Assembly: GCF_003050705.1 (NCBI RefSeq) | Contig: NZ_QAOG01000009.1 | Coordinates: 48,005-112,004, forward strand | From: Sphingomonas aurantiaca | GTDB taxonomy: Bacteria; Pseudomonadota; Alphaproteobacteria; Sphingomonadales; Sphingomonadaceae | DNA: 64,000 nt | Direction: 5' to 3' | In this document: positions 41,778 to 51,788 of the stretch, piece after piece | Numbering within the stretch: the first letter of the stretch is position 1 | Layout: each line of letters starts with the position of its first letter | Program-made: the position numbers and the translations under genes | Notes under the pieces: generated by a model | Seen by the model: only the letters and a program-made list of their open reading frames with translations | Databases searched by the model: none | What the model was told of the DNA's origin: nothing

Positions 41778-42955
41778 CGGCGCTCCCGGCGCAGGCGGAT
41801 CGGGCGCAGCAGCAACCTGCCCGGGAGCGCGCCCAGAATGGCGAAGGGCAGCGCCCAGTGCGGCACGCGCAGATGCGCGGCGATATAGGGCCGGGTCACG
41901 AACCGTCGCGCCGCGTACCACCGATGCGCCGCGCCGGGCATGAGCCAGCCTTGCGCGCGTGCATAAGCGAGGTGTTCGCCGAACGGCCGCATCAGACGCC
42001 CCTCCGCATCCTGCGCCGCGACGATCGCGGCATGCGAATAGGCGATGAGCCGCTGCGTCACGCGGTCCGCGCGGATCGTGGCAAGCAACGCAGGCGGCAC
42101 GTCGAGGCCGAGGATCTCGTGTGCGAGCACGATCGCGACACCCGGCGTCCGCCCCGCGCCCAGCGCCACGGCATGGGCATGCAGCGCCACCACGTCCTCG
42201 TCGCGCAACACCGCGGCGACGTCGGCGAGCCATTTCAGCCGCGACCATAAATGCGCGGTGCCGTGATAGGCGAGATAGGCAAAGAGCGGCACGGTCGCGA
42301 GCGTCGACAGTGCCTGGCCTGGCATCAACGCCACGGCCTGGCGTGGCGAGCCCAGACCGACCGAGGGCAGCGCGACGGGGTTGTCGGTAAGCGCAGTATG
42401 CAGCTCGACCGTGGTGCCGCGGCCCGCATGGTGCCACTCGGTTTCCTTGTTCCCGGCGAGAAAACGGCGGACCTGGACGGGATCGTCGATCCCCCCGAAG
42501 ATCGACAGGCGATAGCCGAGATCGCGCAGCACCCGGCCCGCATCGTCAAGGTGTGCGCGCGCGATCAGCACGTCGATGTCCCAGGACGATTTGAGCGTCA
42601 GCATCCCATGCGCGCGCATCCCCAGCGTCGCGCCCTTGACGAACACCGTGTCGATCCCCGCCGCGGCGAGCGCGCGCCCGACGCGGAGTTCCTCGCCGGC
42701 GTTGCGCAACGCCTGCAGCCGCGCCGCGCCCGCGCCCGCCGTCAGCCGCGCCGCGGCCGCCCCCGCAAGCACGATGCCCGCGGCGGCGAGGCCCTGCTCG
42801 ACGAACCCCTCGACGCGGTGGCGATGCGCGAGCGTGGCGACCGCGTCCGCATCGAGCGGCGAAGCCGCGGCGCGGGTGATCGCCGCGACCCGGCCGGGAT
42901 CGGCCAGCGGCCGCGCGCAGGCGGCGACGAGCGCCAGCGCGCGATCGGCGAGCAT
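41744..42955 (-). CDS. Nucleotidyltransferase family protein (NTP_transf_5-like), copy 2
   Basis: A 403-residue paralogue of the protein at 36955, with VFVKGATLGMRAHG and SWDIDVLIARAHLDDA (paired Asp near residue 128) and TVELHTALTDNP. Both ends of the lasso operon thus carry one copy, facing each other. ATG 42955 is the first good start; the frame is open further but no start codon lies near 43054, where the lipoprotein gene ends. The basic C-terminal tail is conserved. It may modify the phosphorylated C-terminus of the peptide. Confidence 0.77.
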   Translation of the reverse strand: MLADRALALVAACARPLADPGRVAAITRAAASPLDADAVATLAHRHRVEGFVEQGLAAAGIVLAGAAAARLTAGAGAARLQALRNAGEELRVGRALAAAGIDTVFVKGATLGMRAHGMLTLKSSWDIDVLIARAHLDDAGRVLRDLGYRLSIFGGIDDPVQVRRFLAGNKETEWHHAGRGTTVELHTALTDNPVALPSVGLGSPRQAVALMPGQALSTLATVPLFAYLAYHGTAHLWSRLKWLADVAAVLRDEDVVALHAHAVALGAGRTPGVAIVLAHEILGLDVPPALLATIRADRVTQRLIAYSHAAIVAAQDAEGRLMRPFGEHLAYARAQGWLMPGAAHRWYAARRFVTRPYIAAHLRVPHWALPFAILGALPGRLLLRPIRLRRERRQAGGNTASRP

Positions 42956-43053
42956 GGATCGATCGGGATGGGCAGGCGCCGATCGGTCGATCGCCGCGTC
43001 GTCCAGCGCGACGCCCCCACCAGACGCGACCAGCCCGACTGAGGACGTGATGG

Positions 43054-43647
43054 CTATGTGCCCTTCGCTGCGCCGGGCGCCGGCGTGCCCGGGTCGGCGA
43101 TCATCGGCGTCGGCGCGCCACCGGGGCGGGCCGCCACGACATCGGCATATCCGCCGCAATACTGACCCGCGGACGTGCCTTCGCGCGGGCCGCCCGTCAC
43201 GGGCATGCCGCAATATTTCCTCGCGCGCAGGACCACGTCGCGAAGCACCACCACATGCCCGCCGCGCAGTTCCACCGTCAGATGCCCGTCGGGGCCGACC
43301 CGGACAAAGGCCGTGGACAGGGTTTTCCGTCCCCGCGCCTCTGCCGGCGAGTCCGTCGGCGGGTCGGCAGGAGGGTCGGCGGGCATGGCCACGGCAAGGT
43401 TCTCGGCGACCGATACCGGCTCTGGAACCGGCGCCTGGGCGGCTTGCGCAGGGGCGCGGGCATCGGGCGCGGTCAGATTCGAAGCGGGCAAATTCGGGGC
43501 CGCAAGATCCTGGCCGCTGGACCTTGCCTCCCCCGAACCTCGGACGGTGGTTCCTGGAACGAGGCTGGAACTGCGCATGGCGGCATCCTGAGGTGAAGGC
43601 GTGCAGGCTGCAAGCGCCGCGGAGAAGGGCAGCAGGATGCGGGGCAT
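43054..43647 (-). CDS. Lipoprotein of unknown function
   Basis: A 197-residue protein with a lipobox at MPRILLPFSAALAAC (LAAC, Cys15). Residues 30-100 are Ala/Pro-rich linkers with short repeats (DLAAPNLPASNLTAPD and PADPPADPPTDSP). A small C-terminal part has RVGPDGHLTVELRGGHVVVLRD and a pair of cysteines in YCGMPVTGGP / QYCGGYAD. GGAGAA precedes ATG 43647. An envelope location is likely. Its stop lies 98 nt upstream of the nucleotidyltransferase on the same strand. Confidence 0.65.
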   Translation of the reverse strand: MPRILLPFSAALAACTPSPQDAAMRSSSLVPGTTVRGSGEARSSGQDLAAPNLPASNLTAPDARAPAQAAQAPVPEPVSVAENLAVAMPADPPADPPTDSPAEARGRKTLSTAFVRVGPDGHLTVELRGGHVVVLRDVVLRARKYCGMPVTGGPREGTSAGQYCGGYADVVAARPGGAPTPMIADPGTPAPGAAKGT

Positions 43648-43983
43648 CGCGTTCTCCGTCGGCTTGCACACAGCTCTCGATACGCGAACCGCGCGCTTGA
43701 GTCACGCAGGGGTGGCAGGGCGGGATGCGCAGGGGACCGGTCGCGCGCGGCGGCTAAAATTTAATATTTATTTTCAAAGGTTTCGTTGCCCCCGCCTCGC
43801 AACGGCAGCGTCTCTTACCGATCTTTAGTTAATTCCAACCAAACCCACCACGCTTGTCCTTGACCAGCGTGAACATATGATGAAACATATGTAATAATTA
43901 GTGCGGGTTGGGCGCGAATCTGGCCGGGATGATGCGCCTGCCACCGTACGACTATGCGATCGTGTCATTCAGGGGGACCATTG
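43648..43983 (+). promoter_or_regulatory. AT-rich regulatory region upstream of the RTX protease
   Basis: 336 bases without a gene. From about 43750 it is AT-rich (TAAAATTTAATATTTATTTT). It holds TTGACC at 43860 and the repeated ACATATG element at 43873-43892 (ACATATG-ATGAA-ACATATG), which looks like a paired operator. The leader to the ATG at 43984 ends in a GGGGG ribosome site. Probably the regulated promoter of the protease-precursor transcript. Confidence 0.5.
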
Positions 43984-46900
43984 ATGAATACTTCCGACCT
44001 CGACAACAGCGTGCCTGTCGACAATGTAATCATCGGCTCCTGGGACCCGCAGGCGGAAAACGAGCATGGGACCGACGCCGGCTTCTACAGCACGGCCACA
44101 CCGATGGGCGAGACGAGCGGCGCGTTCGATGGCGGCGCATTCGATGGCGATATGGGGCCCGGTGCGCTCGACATGCTGTCGGACATCGACCACCCGACGA
44201 TCGCGGACGATTCGCACGACGACGACAACCCGAAATACGCCAAGGCGAACGCCCCCAGCCCGACCGATGCCAATCCCGAAGGCAATAATATCGGCACGCT
44301 GCTGCCGCTCGGCACCAATTCCGACGGAAGCCACTTCTTCACGGGCAACCGCAACGTCGACGCGACGCTGATCGGCTCCAAATGGGGCACGCTGAACCTG
44401 ACCTACAGCTTCCCCACCTCGGGCTCGAACTATAACGGCAGCGGTTACGACACCAACGGCGTCAGCCTCTACCACATCGACCTGGGTGCACAGCAGCAGG
44501 CCGCGGCGCGCGCCTCGTTCGCGCAGCTCTCGGCCGCGACGGGGCTGACCTTCACCGAGATCACCGACACCGACACCGTCCACGCCAACATCCGCATCTC
44601 GCAGAGCGCCGACCAGGACGTGGCATCCGCCTATGGCAACTTCCCGTCCGACACGCGCGGGCTCTCGGGCGACATCTGGTTCGGGCGCACCAGCCAGCCT
44701 TATTACGATCTCGCCTTCAAGGGCACATGGGGGTACGCCACCATGATGCACGAGATCGGCCACACCATGGGGCTGAAGCACGGGCATCAGGACTATACCA
44801 ACAGCGATCTGTCCTTCTATTTCGGCGGCGCGCCGCGCTACGGCACGCAGTCGCTGACCCCGGATCGCGACGGCCAGGCCTGGTCGCTGATGACCTATAC
44901 GCCGGCGCCGTTCACCAACAGCAACTTCGCCGGCGAAAAGATCAACCAGCCGCAGACCTACATGCAATATGATCTGGCCGCGCTCCAGTACATGTACGGC
45001 GCCAACTACACCACCAATGCCGGCGACAGCGTCTACACCTTCAGCCAGACGACCGGCGAGATGTTCATCAACGGCGTGGGCCAGGGCGCACCGTCGGGCA
45101 ACAAGATCTTCCTCACCGTCTGGGACGGCGGCGGCAACGACACGATCGACGCCAGCAACTATTCGAATGGCGTCACCATCGACCTGCGGCCGGGTGAATT
45201 CTCCACGGTCGACCAGTCGCAGCTCGCCAACAGCCTAGCCTATCAGGGGCTGACGTCACTGGCGCCGGGCAACATCGCGATGTCGCTGCTCTACAACAAC
45301 GACGCGCGGTCGCTGATCGAGAACGCGAAGGGCGGCGAGGGCAACGACGTGTTCGTCGGCAACATCGCCAACAACATCCTCGACGGCGGCGCGGGCAGCG
45401 ACACGGTGATCTTCACCGGCGTCACGGGCGTCAACGTCACGCTGAACGACACCGGCGCGGACGTCATCGTCAGCCACGACGGCGAAACCGACACGCTGCG
45501 CAGCATCGAGAACATCCAGGGCACGATCGGCAACGACGTCCTGATCGGCAACAGCCAGAACAACACGCTGAGCGGTGGCGCCAGCGGCGCGGACATGCTG
45601 TCGGGTGGTGGCGGCGACGACCGGCTGATCGGCGGCGGTTTCACGACCACCACGACCTATTCGGCACCGTCGCAGGCCGACATCACCAAGCCGCAGTCGA
45701 CCAACAACGGCAGCATCGCCACGGCCGTGGCGACCGCCGGCGCCTATGACGTCGACGCGAATGCCGACATCACGAGCGCGACCAGCCTCCCGCACGCGAC
45801 GATCAATGCCACCGCAGCAGGCGGCGCGCTGGAATATTACCGGATCGACGTGACGGTCGCGGGATCGCAGGCGATCTTCGACATTGACGGCCCCGGCACG
45901 CTTGACGACAGCTTCATCGAGCTGGTCAACGCCGCAGGGACCGTGCTGGCGAGCAACGACACCGGGTCTGGCGACGCAAGCTATCCCGGTCACGATGACG
46001 CCTATCTGACCTACACCTTCGCCGCAGCGGGTACCTATTACATCCGCGTCGGGCTTTGGAATGGTGCAGCCACCGCCCAGCCGCTGACCGCCGGGCAGAC
46101 CTATCAGCTCAACGTCTCGCTGCAGAACGCGGCAGTGGTGACCACCACGGTCACCGCCACCAACACCAGCAGCCTCGTGGCGGACGGCGGCGAGGGCAAC
46201 GACTTCCTGCAGGGCACCATCGCCAACGACATACTGAACGGCGGCGCGGGCAACGACACCGCGTCGTTCGCAACCGCGTTCAGCGGCGGCTCCACCACGG
46301 GTGTGACGGTCGACCTGAACGCACAGGGCAGCATGCAGAACACGGTCGCGGCAGGGTCGGACACGCTGTCCGGCATCGAGAACCTGATCGGGTCGCAATA
46401 TAACGACACGCTGATCGGCGACGGCAACGCCAACGTCATCGAAGGCGGCCTTGGCAACGACACGCTGATCGGCGGGGCAGGCGACGACACCGCCTCCTAT
46501 GCGGGGTCCGCGGCCGGCGTGACGGTCAGCCTCGCGCTGCAAGGCGCAGCGCAGGACACCGGCAGCGCCGGGATGGACACGCTCACCGGGTTCCAGGACC
46601 TGCTGGGCTCCGCGTTCAACGACAGCCTGACGGGCGATGCCAGCGAGAACGTCCTGACCGGTGGCGCGGGCGACGACACGCTCAATCCGGGCGCAAATGC
46701 GGGCGGCACCGTCGACGTGCTCGACGGTGGCACCGGCTCCGACACCGCGTCCTTCGCTGGATATCCGGCTGGGGTCATGGCGTCGCTGAACGGCGACGCG
46801 GACGGGGTCGCGACGCTTGCGGGGGTCGCGATCGCCACCTTGCGCAACATCGAGAACCTGACCGGCTCGGCCGGCAACGACATCCTGAACGGCGACGCCA

Positions 46901-49900
46901 ACGCCAACGTGATCGAAGGCGGCCTCGGCGACGACTATCTCGTCGGCGGGGCGGGCGTCGACACCGTGGCGTTCAGCGGGGCGACCGGGGTAACGGTCAA
47001 CCTCGCGACGCTGACCGCCCAGAACACGGGCGTCGGCAACGACACCATCCTCGGCTTCGAGAATGTCCGCACCGGCTCGGGCGCCGACACGATCACGGGC
47101 GACGCCATCAGCAACGTCTTCTACGATGGCGGCGGCAACGACAGTTATGACGGCGCCGGCGGTTTCGACACGGTCGACTATTCCGCCTCGACCTCGAGCG
47201 TCTCGGTCAACCTCAACATCACCGCCGCGCAGACGATCGGTACCTCTGGCGGCAGCGACTCGCTGCGTGACATCGAAGTCGTCATCGGCGCGTCGACCTT
47301 CACCAATAGCCTCATCGGCGGCAGCACCTCGGCCAACCGCCTGGTTGGCGGCGCGGTCGCTGACTTCATGGTCGGCGGCGGTCTCTCGGACGTCCTGATC
47401 GGCGGTGCCGGCAACGACGTGCTGTTCGGCGACTATGTCAACACGTTCAACACCGGGGCGATCGCGGCCGACGGCAACGACGTGCTCGAGGGCGGTGCGG
47501 GCAACGACGTCCTCGTCGGCGGCATGGGCAACGACATCCTGCGCGGTGGCGATGGCGACGACACTCTGGTCGGCGGCATCGCCAATGGCAGCAGCGCCGG
47601 GCTGAGCGCGGTCTTCACCAACGACGGCGGCAACGACACGTTCGACGGTGGCGACGGCACCGATCTCGCTTATGCCTATTACACGGACCGTGCGGGCGGC
47701 GTAAGCTTCGACCTCGGCAACCTGGCCGGCAACAGCGCGATCACGATCGATGGCGTGGCGGCGGGGTCGTTCACCAGCGTCGAGCGCGTGATCTTCCGCG
47801 GTGGCATCGGCAACGACGTCGTGCGCGGCGGCGGCACGCTCGACACGCTGGTCGGCAATGCGGGCGACGACGTCCTCGATGGCTGGTACGGCAACGACAC
47901 GCTGTCGGGCGGGCTCGGCAACGACACGCTGATCGGCGGTGAGGGGCTGGATACCGCGACCTACGCGAACTCGACCTCGGGCGTGACCGTCGATCTCCGG
48001 ATCCAGGGCGCGGCACAGGATACGGGCGGCGAAGGCATCGATACGCTGGTCGGGATCGAGTATCTGACCGGCTCGGGCTATGGCGACACGCTGCGCGGCA
48101 ATGACGACTTCAACCTGATCACCGACAATGCGGTCGCCACCACCACGGGCACGCTGACGCAGACGGACTCGCTGTTCGGCTATGGCGGCAACGACAGCAT
48201 CCTGGTGACCCGCGCCAACACGACCACCGCCGGCACCGTGAACGCGGCGACCAACATCGCCATGGACGGCGGCGACGGCGACGACTTCATCGAACTGCGC
48301 GGCGGCACGCTGTCGACCGCGCTGGCGACGAACGTTGCCGGCCTGTCGGGGTCGACCTACCTCGCGCTGGGGGCGACCTCCAACGATCGCAACATCGATG
48401 TCGTTACCGTCGATGGCGGTGCGGGCAACGACCGTATCGTCCTGACCGGCGTCGCCAGTGCCACGATCAACGCCGGCTCCGGCGACGACATCGTGAGCAT
48501 CAGCATGCGCGGTGCGACCACCGTCAACAATTATGTGCTGACGCTGGGCACCGGCGCCGACATCATCCAGCTCGGCGTGGGTGCCTCGGCGGGGGCGTCG
48601 ACGGATGTGGCGACCACCGCCCGCAGCAACCGCGTCACCGACTTCGAACGCGGCAACACCGGTGACAAGTTCGAGCTGACCAGCTTCCTCAATCTGGGGC
48701 TGACCGGCTACACCGCCAACAGCAACGCGTTTGCCAGCGGCCATCTGCGCCTCGTCCAGTCGGGACGCGACCTGCTGATGCAGACCGATCGCGACGGCGC
48801 GGGCGTGACCAACGGCTTCGTGACGGTCTTCACGATCACCAACGGCTATACGGGCGGGTTCACGGCGTTCAACTTCGATGGCTTTATCAGCGCGCTGACG
48901 TTGACGGGCTTTGCCGAGGACGAGACGATTACCGGTGCCACGGGCAACGACGTTCTCAGCGGTGCAGGCGGCAACGACGTGCTGATCGGCCTGGCTGGCA
49001 ACGACACGCTGGACGGCGGGGATGGCAACGACGTGCTGCGCGGTGGTGCGGGCGACGACATCCTGATCGGCGGCGTCGGGAACGACACGGCCAGCTACAG
49101 CGATGCGACGGCCGGCGTGACGGTGAACCTCGGCCTGACCACCGCACAGGCGACCGGAGCGGGCTCAGACACGCTTAGCGGCATCGAGAACCTGACCGGG
49201 TCCGCGTTCAACGACACGCTGACCGGCGATGCAGGCGCCAATATCCTCAATGGCGGCGACGGCGACGACACGCTGGCAGGCGGGGCCGGCATCAACACCG
49301 TCAATGGCGGTGCGGGTACCGACACCGCGGTGCTTCTGGGTAACTACAACGACTATAGCATCACGCAGCCGGGGGCGACGTCGGCTACCTTCCTTCGCAC
49401 CGACGGGTCCGACGAGGTTGGCCTGTTCGACAATGTCGAGCGCTATCGCTTCGCCAACGGCGTCGTGCTGACGCTGGGCACGGGTGGTTCCGACTTCTTC
49501 GACCTGTCGGGGAAGACGGGTGCCGTGACGCTGTCGACGGGTGCGGGGAACGACGCGATCCTGGCGGGCGCGATGCTGACCGGCGCCGACCGGATCGATG
49601 CCGGCGAAGGCACTGACCAGGTCGGGCTCCAGGGCAACTATACCGGTGCCAACCGGCTCGTCCTGGAGGCGGGGACGCTCAGCAACGTCGAGGTTCTCGC
49701 GACGCTGGCAGGCGGCAACTACGACATCGCCTGGAACGATGCCGGGGTCGGCGCGGGTCAGGTGTTCACGGTGTTCGGGGGCAATCTCGCCCAGGCCGAC
49801 AGCCTGACCTTCAACGGTTCGGCGGAAACCGACGGTTCGTTCCTGATGTTCGGCGGTGCCGGCACGGACACGCTGACGGGCGGCGCTGGCAGCGATGCGT

Positions 49901-50700
49901 TCTTCTTCGGGCCCGAGCGGTTCGGGTCGGGTGACGTCGTGGTCGGTGGCGCGGGGATCGACCAGCTCGGGCTCGACGGCTTTGCCGGCAACCTGACGCT
50001 GAGCGGCACCAATGCCGATGTCGAGATCGTGGCGCTGCTGCGCGGCGCGAACGGCACGACCAACAGCTATGGCACCATCTTCGTCGATGACAGCTGGGTG
50101 GCCGCGGGCGCCACCAAGACGATCACTGCGGTGACCAGCTTCCAGGACCAGATGGGCCCGGTCGCGGCCAACCTCGTCATCGACGGCAGCCAGGAAACCA
50201 ACGGGATGCTGCGCCTTATCGCAGGATCCGGGAACGACACGCTGTTTGGCGGCACGGGCAACGACACGCTGTTCGGTGGCCTCGGTCGCGACCTGCTCTC
50301 GGGCGGGGCCGGCAACGACGCCTATCTGTTCAACTCCGCGGCGGACTCGAACGTCACGGTCGGCAGCAACGGTGCCGCAGTCCTGAACTACGATACGCTG
50401 TTCGGCTTCACGGGCGGGGAAGACACGATCCAGGTTAATGGTCAGAGCTATGACGTGTTCACCGCCGGTCAGAACGGTCGACTGGACGATGCCACGTTCA
50501 ACGATGACCTCGCGGCAGCCTTTGGCAATATCGGCGGCAATGCGGCAGTGACGTTCACTGCAACCTCGGGTAATCATGCAGGCGAGACCTTCATGGTCCT
50601 TAACACCGACGGTGTTGCCGGGTATCAGGCTGGCACCGATCTTGTTCTGCATCTGGCAGCGGTCAGCGACCTGACGCCGCCTTCCGTTATTCTGCCGTAA
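43984..50700 (+). CDS. Giant serralysin-like RTX metalloprotease
   Basis: A 2238-residue type I secretion substrate. Residues about 95-330 are a metzincin/serralysin domain: HEIGHTMGLKHGH at 256-268 (three zinc His) and the Met-turn WSLMTY after it. A pre-peptidase C-terminal (PPC) beta domain follows RTX block 1 at about 617-717. The remainder is dozens of Ca-binding GGxGxDxx nonapeptides in several blocks. The last 375 residues share a module with the nuclease at 52172. Ordinary serralysins have about 480 residues, so this one is far larger. No Sec signal is present, as expected. ATG 43984. It is followed 35 nt later by RiPP precursor 2. Confidence 0.9.
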   Translation: MNTSDLDNSVPVDNVIIGSWDPQAENEHGTDAGFYSTATPMGETSGAFDGGAFDGDMGPGALDMLSDIDHPTIADDSHDDDNPKYAKANAPSPTDANPEGNNIGTLLPLGTNSDGSHFFTGNRNVDATLIGSKWGTLNLTYSFPTSGSNYNGSGYDTNGVSLYHIDLGAQQQAAARASFAQLSAATGLTFTEITDTDTVHANIRISQSADQDVASAYGNFPSDTRGLSGDIWFGRTSQPYYDLAFKGTWGYATMMHEIGHTMGLKHGHQDYTNSDLSFYFGGAPRYGTQSLTPDRDGQAWSLMTYTPAPFTNSNFAGEKINQPQTYMQYDLAALQYMYGANYTTNAGDSVYTFSQTTGEMFINGVGQGAPSGNKIFLTVWDGGGNDTIDASNYSNGVTIDLRPGEFSTVDQSQLANSLAYQGLTSLAPGNIAMSLLYNNDARSLIENAKGGEGNDVFVGNIANNILDGGAGSDTVIFTGVTGVNVTLNDTGADVIVSHDGETDTLRSIENIQGTIGNDVLIGNSQNNTLSGGASGADMLSGGGGDDRLIGGGFTTTTTYSAPSQADITKPQSTNNGSIATAVATAGAYDVDANADITSATSLPHATINATAAGGALEYYRIDVTVAGSQAIFDIDGPGTLDDSFIELVNAAGTVLASNDTGSGDASYPGHDDAYLTYTFAAAGTYYIRVGLWNGAATAQPLTAGQTYQLNVSLQNAAVVTTTVTATNTSSLVADGGEGNDFLQGTIANDILNGGAGNDTASFATAFSGGSTTGVTVDLNAQGSMQNTVAAGSDTLSGIENLIGSQYNDTLIGDGNANVIEGGLGNDTLIGGAGDDTASYAGSAAGVTVSLALQGAAQDTGSAGMDTLTGFQDLLGSAFNDSLTGDASENVLTGGAGDDTLNPGANAGGTVDVLDGGTGSDTASFAGYPAGVMASLNGDADGVATLAGVAIATLRNIENLTGSAGNDILNGDANANVIEGGLGDDYLVGGAGVDTVAFSGATGVTVNLATLTAQNTGVGNDTILGFENVRTGSGADTITGDAISNVFYDGGGNDSYDGAGGFDTVDYSASTSSVSVNLNITAAQTIGTSGGSDSLRDIEVVIGASTFTNSLIGGSTSANRLVGGAVADFMVGGGLSDVLIGGAGNDVLFGDYVNTFNTGAIAADGNDVLEGGAGNDVLVGGMGNDILRGGDGDDTLVGGIANGSSAGLSAVFTNDGGNDTFDGGDGTDLAYAYYTDRAGGVSFDLGNLAGNSAITIDGVAAGSFTSVERVIFRGGIGNDVVRGGGTLDTLVGNAGDDVLDGWYGNDTLSGGLGNDTLIGGEGLDTATYANSTSGVTVDLRIQGAAQDTGGEGIDTLVGIEYLTGSGYGDTLRGNDDFNLITDNAVATTTGTLTQTDSLFGYGGNDSILVTRANTTTAGTVNAATNIAMDGGDGDDFIELRGGTLSTALATNVAGLSGSTYLALGATSNDRNIDVVTVDGGAGNDRIVLTGVASATINAGSGDDIVSISMRGATTVNNYVLTLGTGADIIQLGVGASAGASTDVATTARSNRVTDFERGNTGDKFELTSFLNLGLTGYTANSNAFASGHLRLVQSGRDLLMQTDRDGAGVTNGFVTVFTITNGYTGGFTAFNFDGFISALTLTGFAEDETITGATGNDVLSGAGGNDVLIGLAGNDTLDGGDGNDVLRGGAGDDILIGGVGNDTASYSDATAGVTVNLGLTTAQATGAGSDTLSGIENLTGSAFNDTLTGDAGANILNGGDGDDTLAGGAGINTVNGGAGTDTAVLLGNYNDYSITQPGATSATFLRTDGSDEVGLFDNVERYRFANGVVLTLGTGGSDFFDLSGKTGAVTLSTGAGNDAILAGAMLTGADRIDAGEGTDQVGLQGNYTGANRLVLEAGTLSNVEVLATLAGGNYDIAWNDAGVGAGQVFTVFGGNLAQADSLTFNGSAETDGSFLMFGGAGTDTLTGGAGSDAFFFGPERFGSGDVVVGGAGIDQLGLDGFAGNLTLSGTNADVEIVALLRGANGTTNSYGTIFVDDSWVAAGATKTITAVTSFQDQMGPVAANLVIDGSQETNGMLRLIAGSGNDTLFGGTGNDTLFGGLGRDLLSGGAGNDAYLFNSAADSNVTVGSNGAAVLNYDTLFGFTGGEDTIQVNGQSYDVFTAGQNGRLDDATFNDDLAAAFGNIGGNAAVTFTATSGNHAGETFMVLNTDGVAGYQAGTDLVLHLAAVSDLTPPSVILP

Positions 50701-50735
50701 TCACTACAGTCGTAATCACTACACGGGAGCTACAC

Positions 50736-50864
50736 ATGACCAAGACCAGCACGACGTCGACGACCCGCAAGCCTTGGGTCCGCCCCGCGGTCCAGAAGAT
50801 CGCGGCAGGCGCCGCAGAGACGGGCACCCGCACGACCAGCGACGGAGCGTTCACCACGTCCTGA
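50736..50864 (+). CDS. Candidate RiPP (lasso-like) precursor peptide 2
   Basis: A 42-residue peptide; GGGAG lies six bases before ATG 50736. Leader: Thr/Ser-rich start, then R11-K12-P13-W14, P17, V19, I22, in the same positions as precursor 1. The predicted core has Asp36 followed by Gly and ends in a C-terminal Ser42. If the core begins at Gly30, Asp36 is ring position 7; if at Thr29, position 8. The canonical Thr at -2 would be Thr29 with core Thr31. It follows the RTX protease by 35 nt and is closed by a strong terminator. It is about 9 kb from the B1-C-B2 operon. The spacing to the boundary is ambiguous. Confidence 0.7.
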   Translation: MTKTSTTSTTRKPWVRPAVQKIAAGAAETGTRTTSDGAFTTS

Positions 50865-50883
50865 TCGCTGCGCGACTAACAGG

Positions 50884-50922
50884 AATGGCCGGCGCGATAC
50901 CGATCGCGTCGGCCATTTTCGT
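50884..50922 (+). terminator. Strong rho-independent terminator after precursor 2
   Basis: AATGGCCGGCGCGAT (50884-50898) pairs with ATCGCGTCGGCCATT (50903-50917), 14 of 15 positions, around an ACCG loop, and runs into TTTTCGTTTC. It lies 20 bases after the precursor stop and is among the clearest terminators in the window, defining the end of the protease-precursor transcript. Confidence 0.88.
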
Positions 50923-51151
50923 TTCGGCACGGTATAACCATAGCCGGCGCGCACGGTGCCGGCCCCGACGTCACGAACGCCGGACATAAGCGCTTCGTCA
51001 ACGCCCTTGTGAGACGCGTCGCTGGCATCGGCCCAATCGATCACGCGTTTCGGCCAGCCGTTTTCGTGCCCGCCCTATGCGGGGAGCGGTGAGAGGATGT
51101 TCGGAATCGTACGCTAAGCCCTTGGCGCACGGGAACGGCCGGACGTGGTGT

Positions 51152-51658
51152 TTAGCTGCCGTCCGCTGGCGACAGCACTAATGCGCCTCTTCGCGGCCGC
51201 AAACGGATCGCGCCCCAAGCCGCACCCGCCGCGAGAAGCCAGTAGATGACGACGTTCATGCCCACGCCGGATAACAGGTAGGCTTGGACACTCATCGGCA
51301 AGGTGGTGCGACCGGAGGGATATGCATAGCACTCTGTCCACTCGCCTCGCCAGAACGACAGGATAAGACGGTCAGCGGGGGCCTTCTTGAACGACGGATC
51401 GCAATCGTCGGGGATTTGGGGTGATGATAGTATCAGAAGGCCAGCATCGCCTGTATTTCGCCAACCGCCGAGTTCAGTTGCAGGTAGCTTCCCATTCTTT
51501 TCGATGTAGGCTGCGGCAGCTTTGAACTTCTGATAGTAAGCTCGGTCTATCGCGGCTTGCGAGGGAAGCATGAGCGGCATCGTTCCGCCGACGAACGCGA
51601 AGAACACTGCGACGAGGCCCAGCAAGAAGCAGAAGAATATTCGCATACATCGGCTCAT
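51152..51658 (-). CDS. Membrane protein of unknown function
   Basis: A 168-residue protein with one N-terminal helix (MRIFFCFLLGLVAVFFAFVGGTM) and one near the C-terminus (VGMNVVIYWLLAAGAAWGAI), joined by a soluble part with CDPSFKKAPADRL and ECYAYPSG; the two Cys may pair outside the cytoplasm. The reading frame continues upstream to 51694 but only by a TTG; ATG 51658 is used. Codon use is less GC-biased than in neighbouring genes, which suggests separate origin. No family recognised. Confidence 0.6.
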   Translation of the reverse strand: MSRCMRIFFCFLLGLVAVFFAFVGGTMPLMLPSQAAIDRAYYQKFKAAAAYIEKNGKLPATELGGWRNTGDAGLLILSSPQIPDDCDPSFKKAPADRLILSFWRGEWTECYAYPSGRTTLPMSVQAYLLSGVGMNVVIYWLLAAGAAWGAIRLRPRRGALVLSPADGS

Positions 51659-51788
51659 CCACGTAGGGATGCCCTTTGCAGCGGATGTCTGCAACTGGGC
51701 GCTTCCTGCCGTAGCGGGCGCTCCACAAACGAGGGTTTGCGTGACGATCGCCAGTCCTGACCGATCGTAGGCGATCTATGTCACATAA

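Noticed and set aside
45256..48744. An 1162-codon open frame antisense to the RTX protease
   Set aside because: Mirror of the repeated GGxGxDxx codons; repetitive Val/Ala/Asp sequence with no family match.
50730..51044. Minus-strand frame over precursor 2 and its terminator
   Set aside because: It runs antisense through the terminator stem and has no family-like sequence; the plus-strand peptide has a ribosome site and a conserved leader motif.
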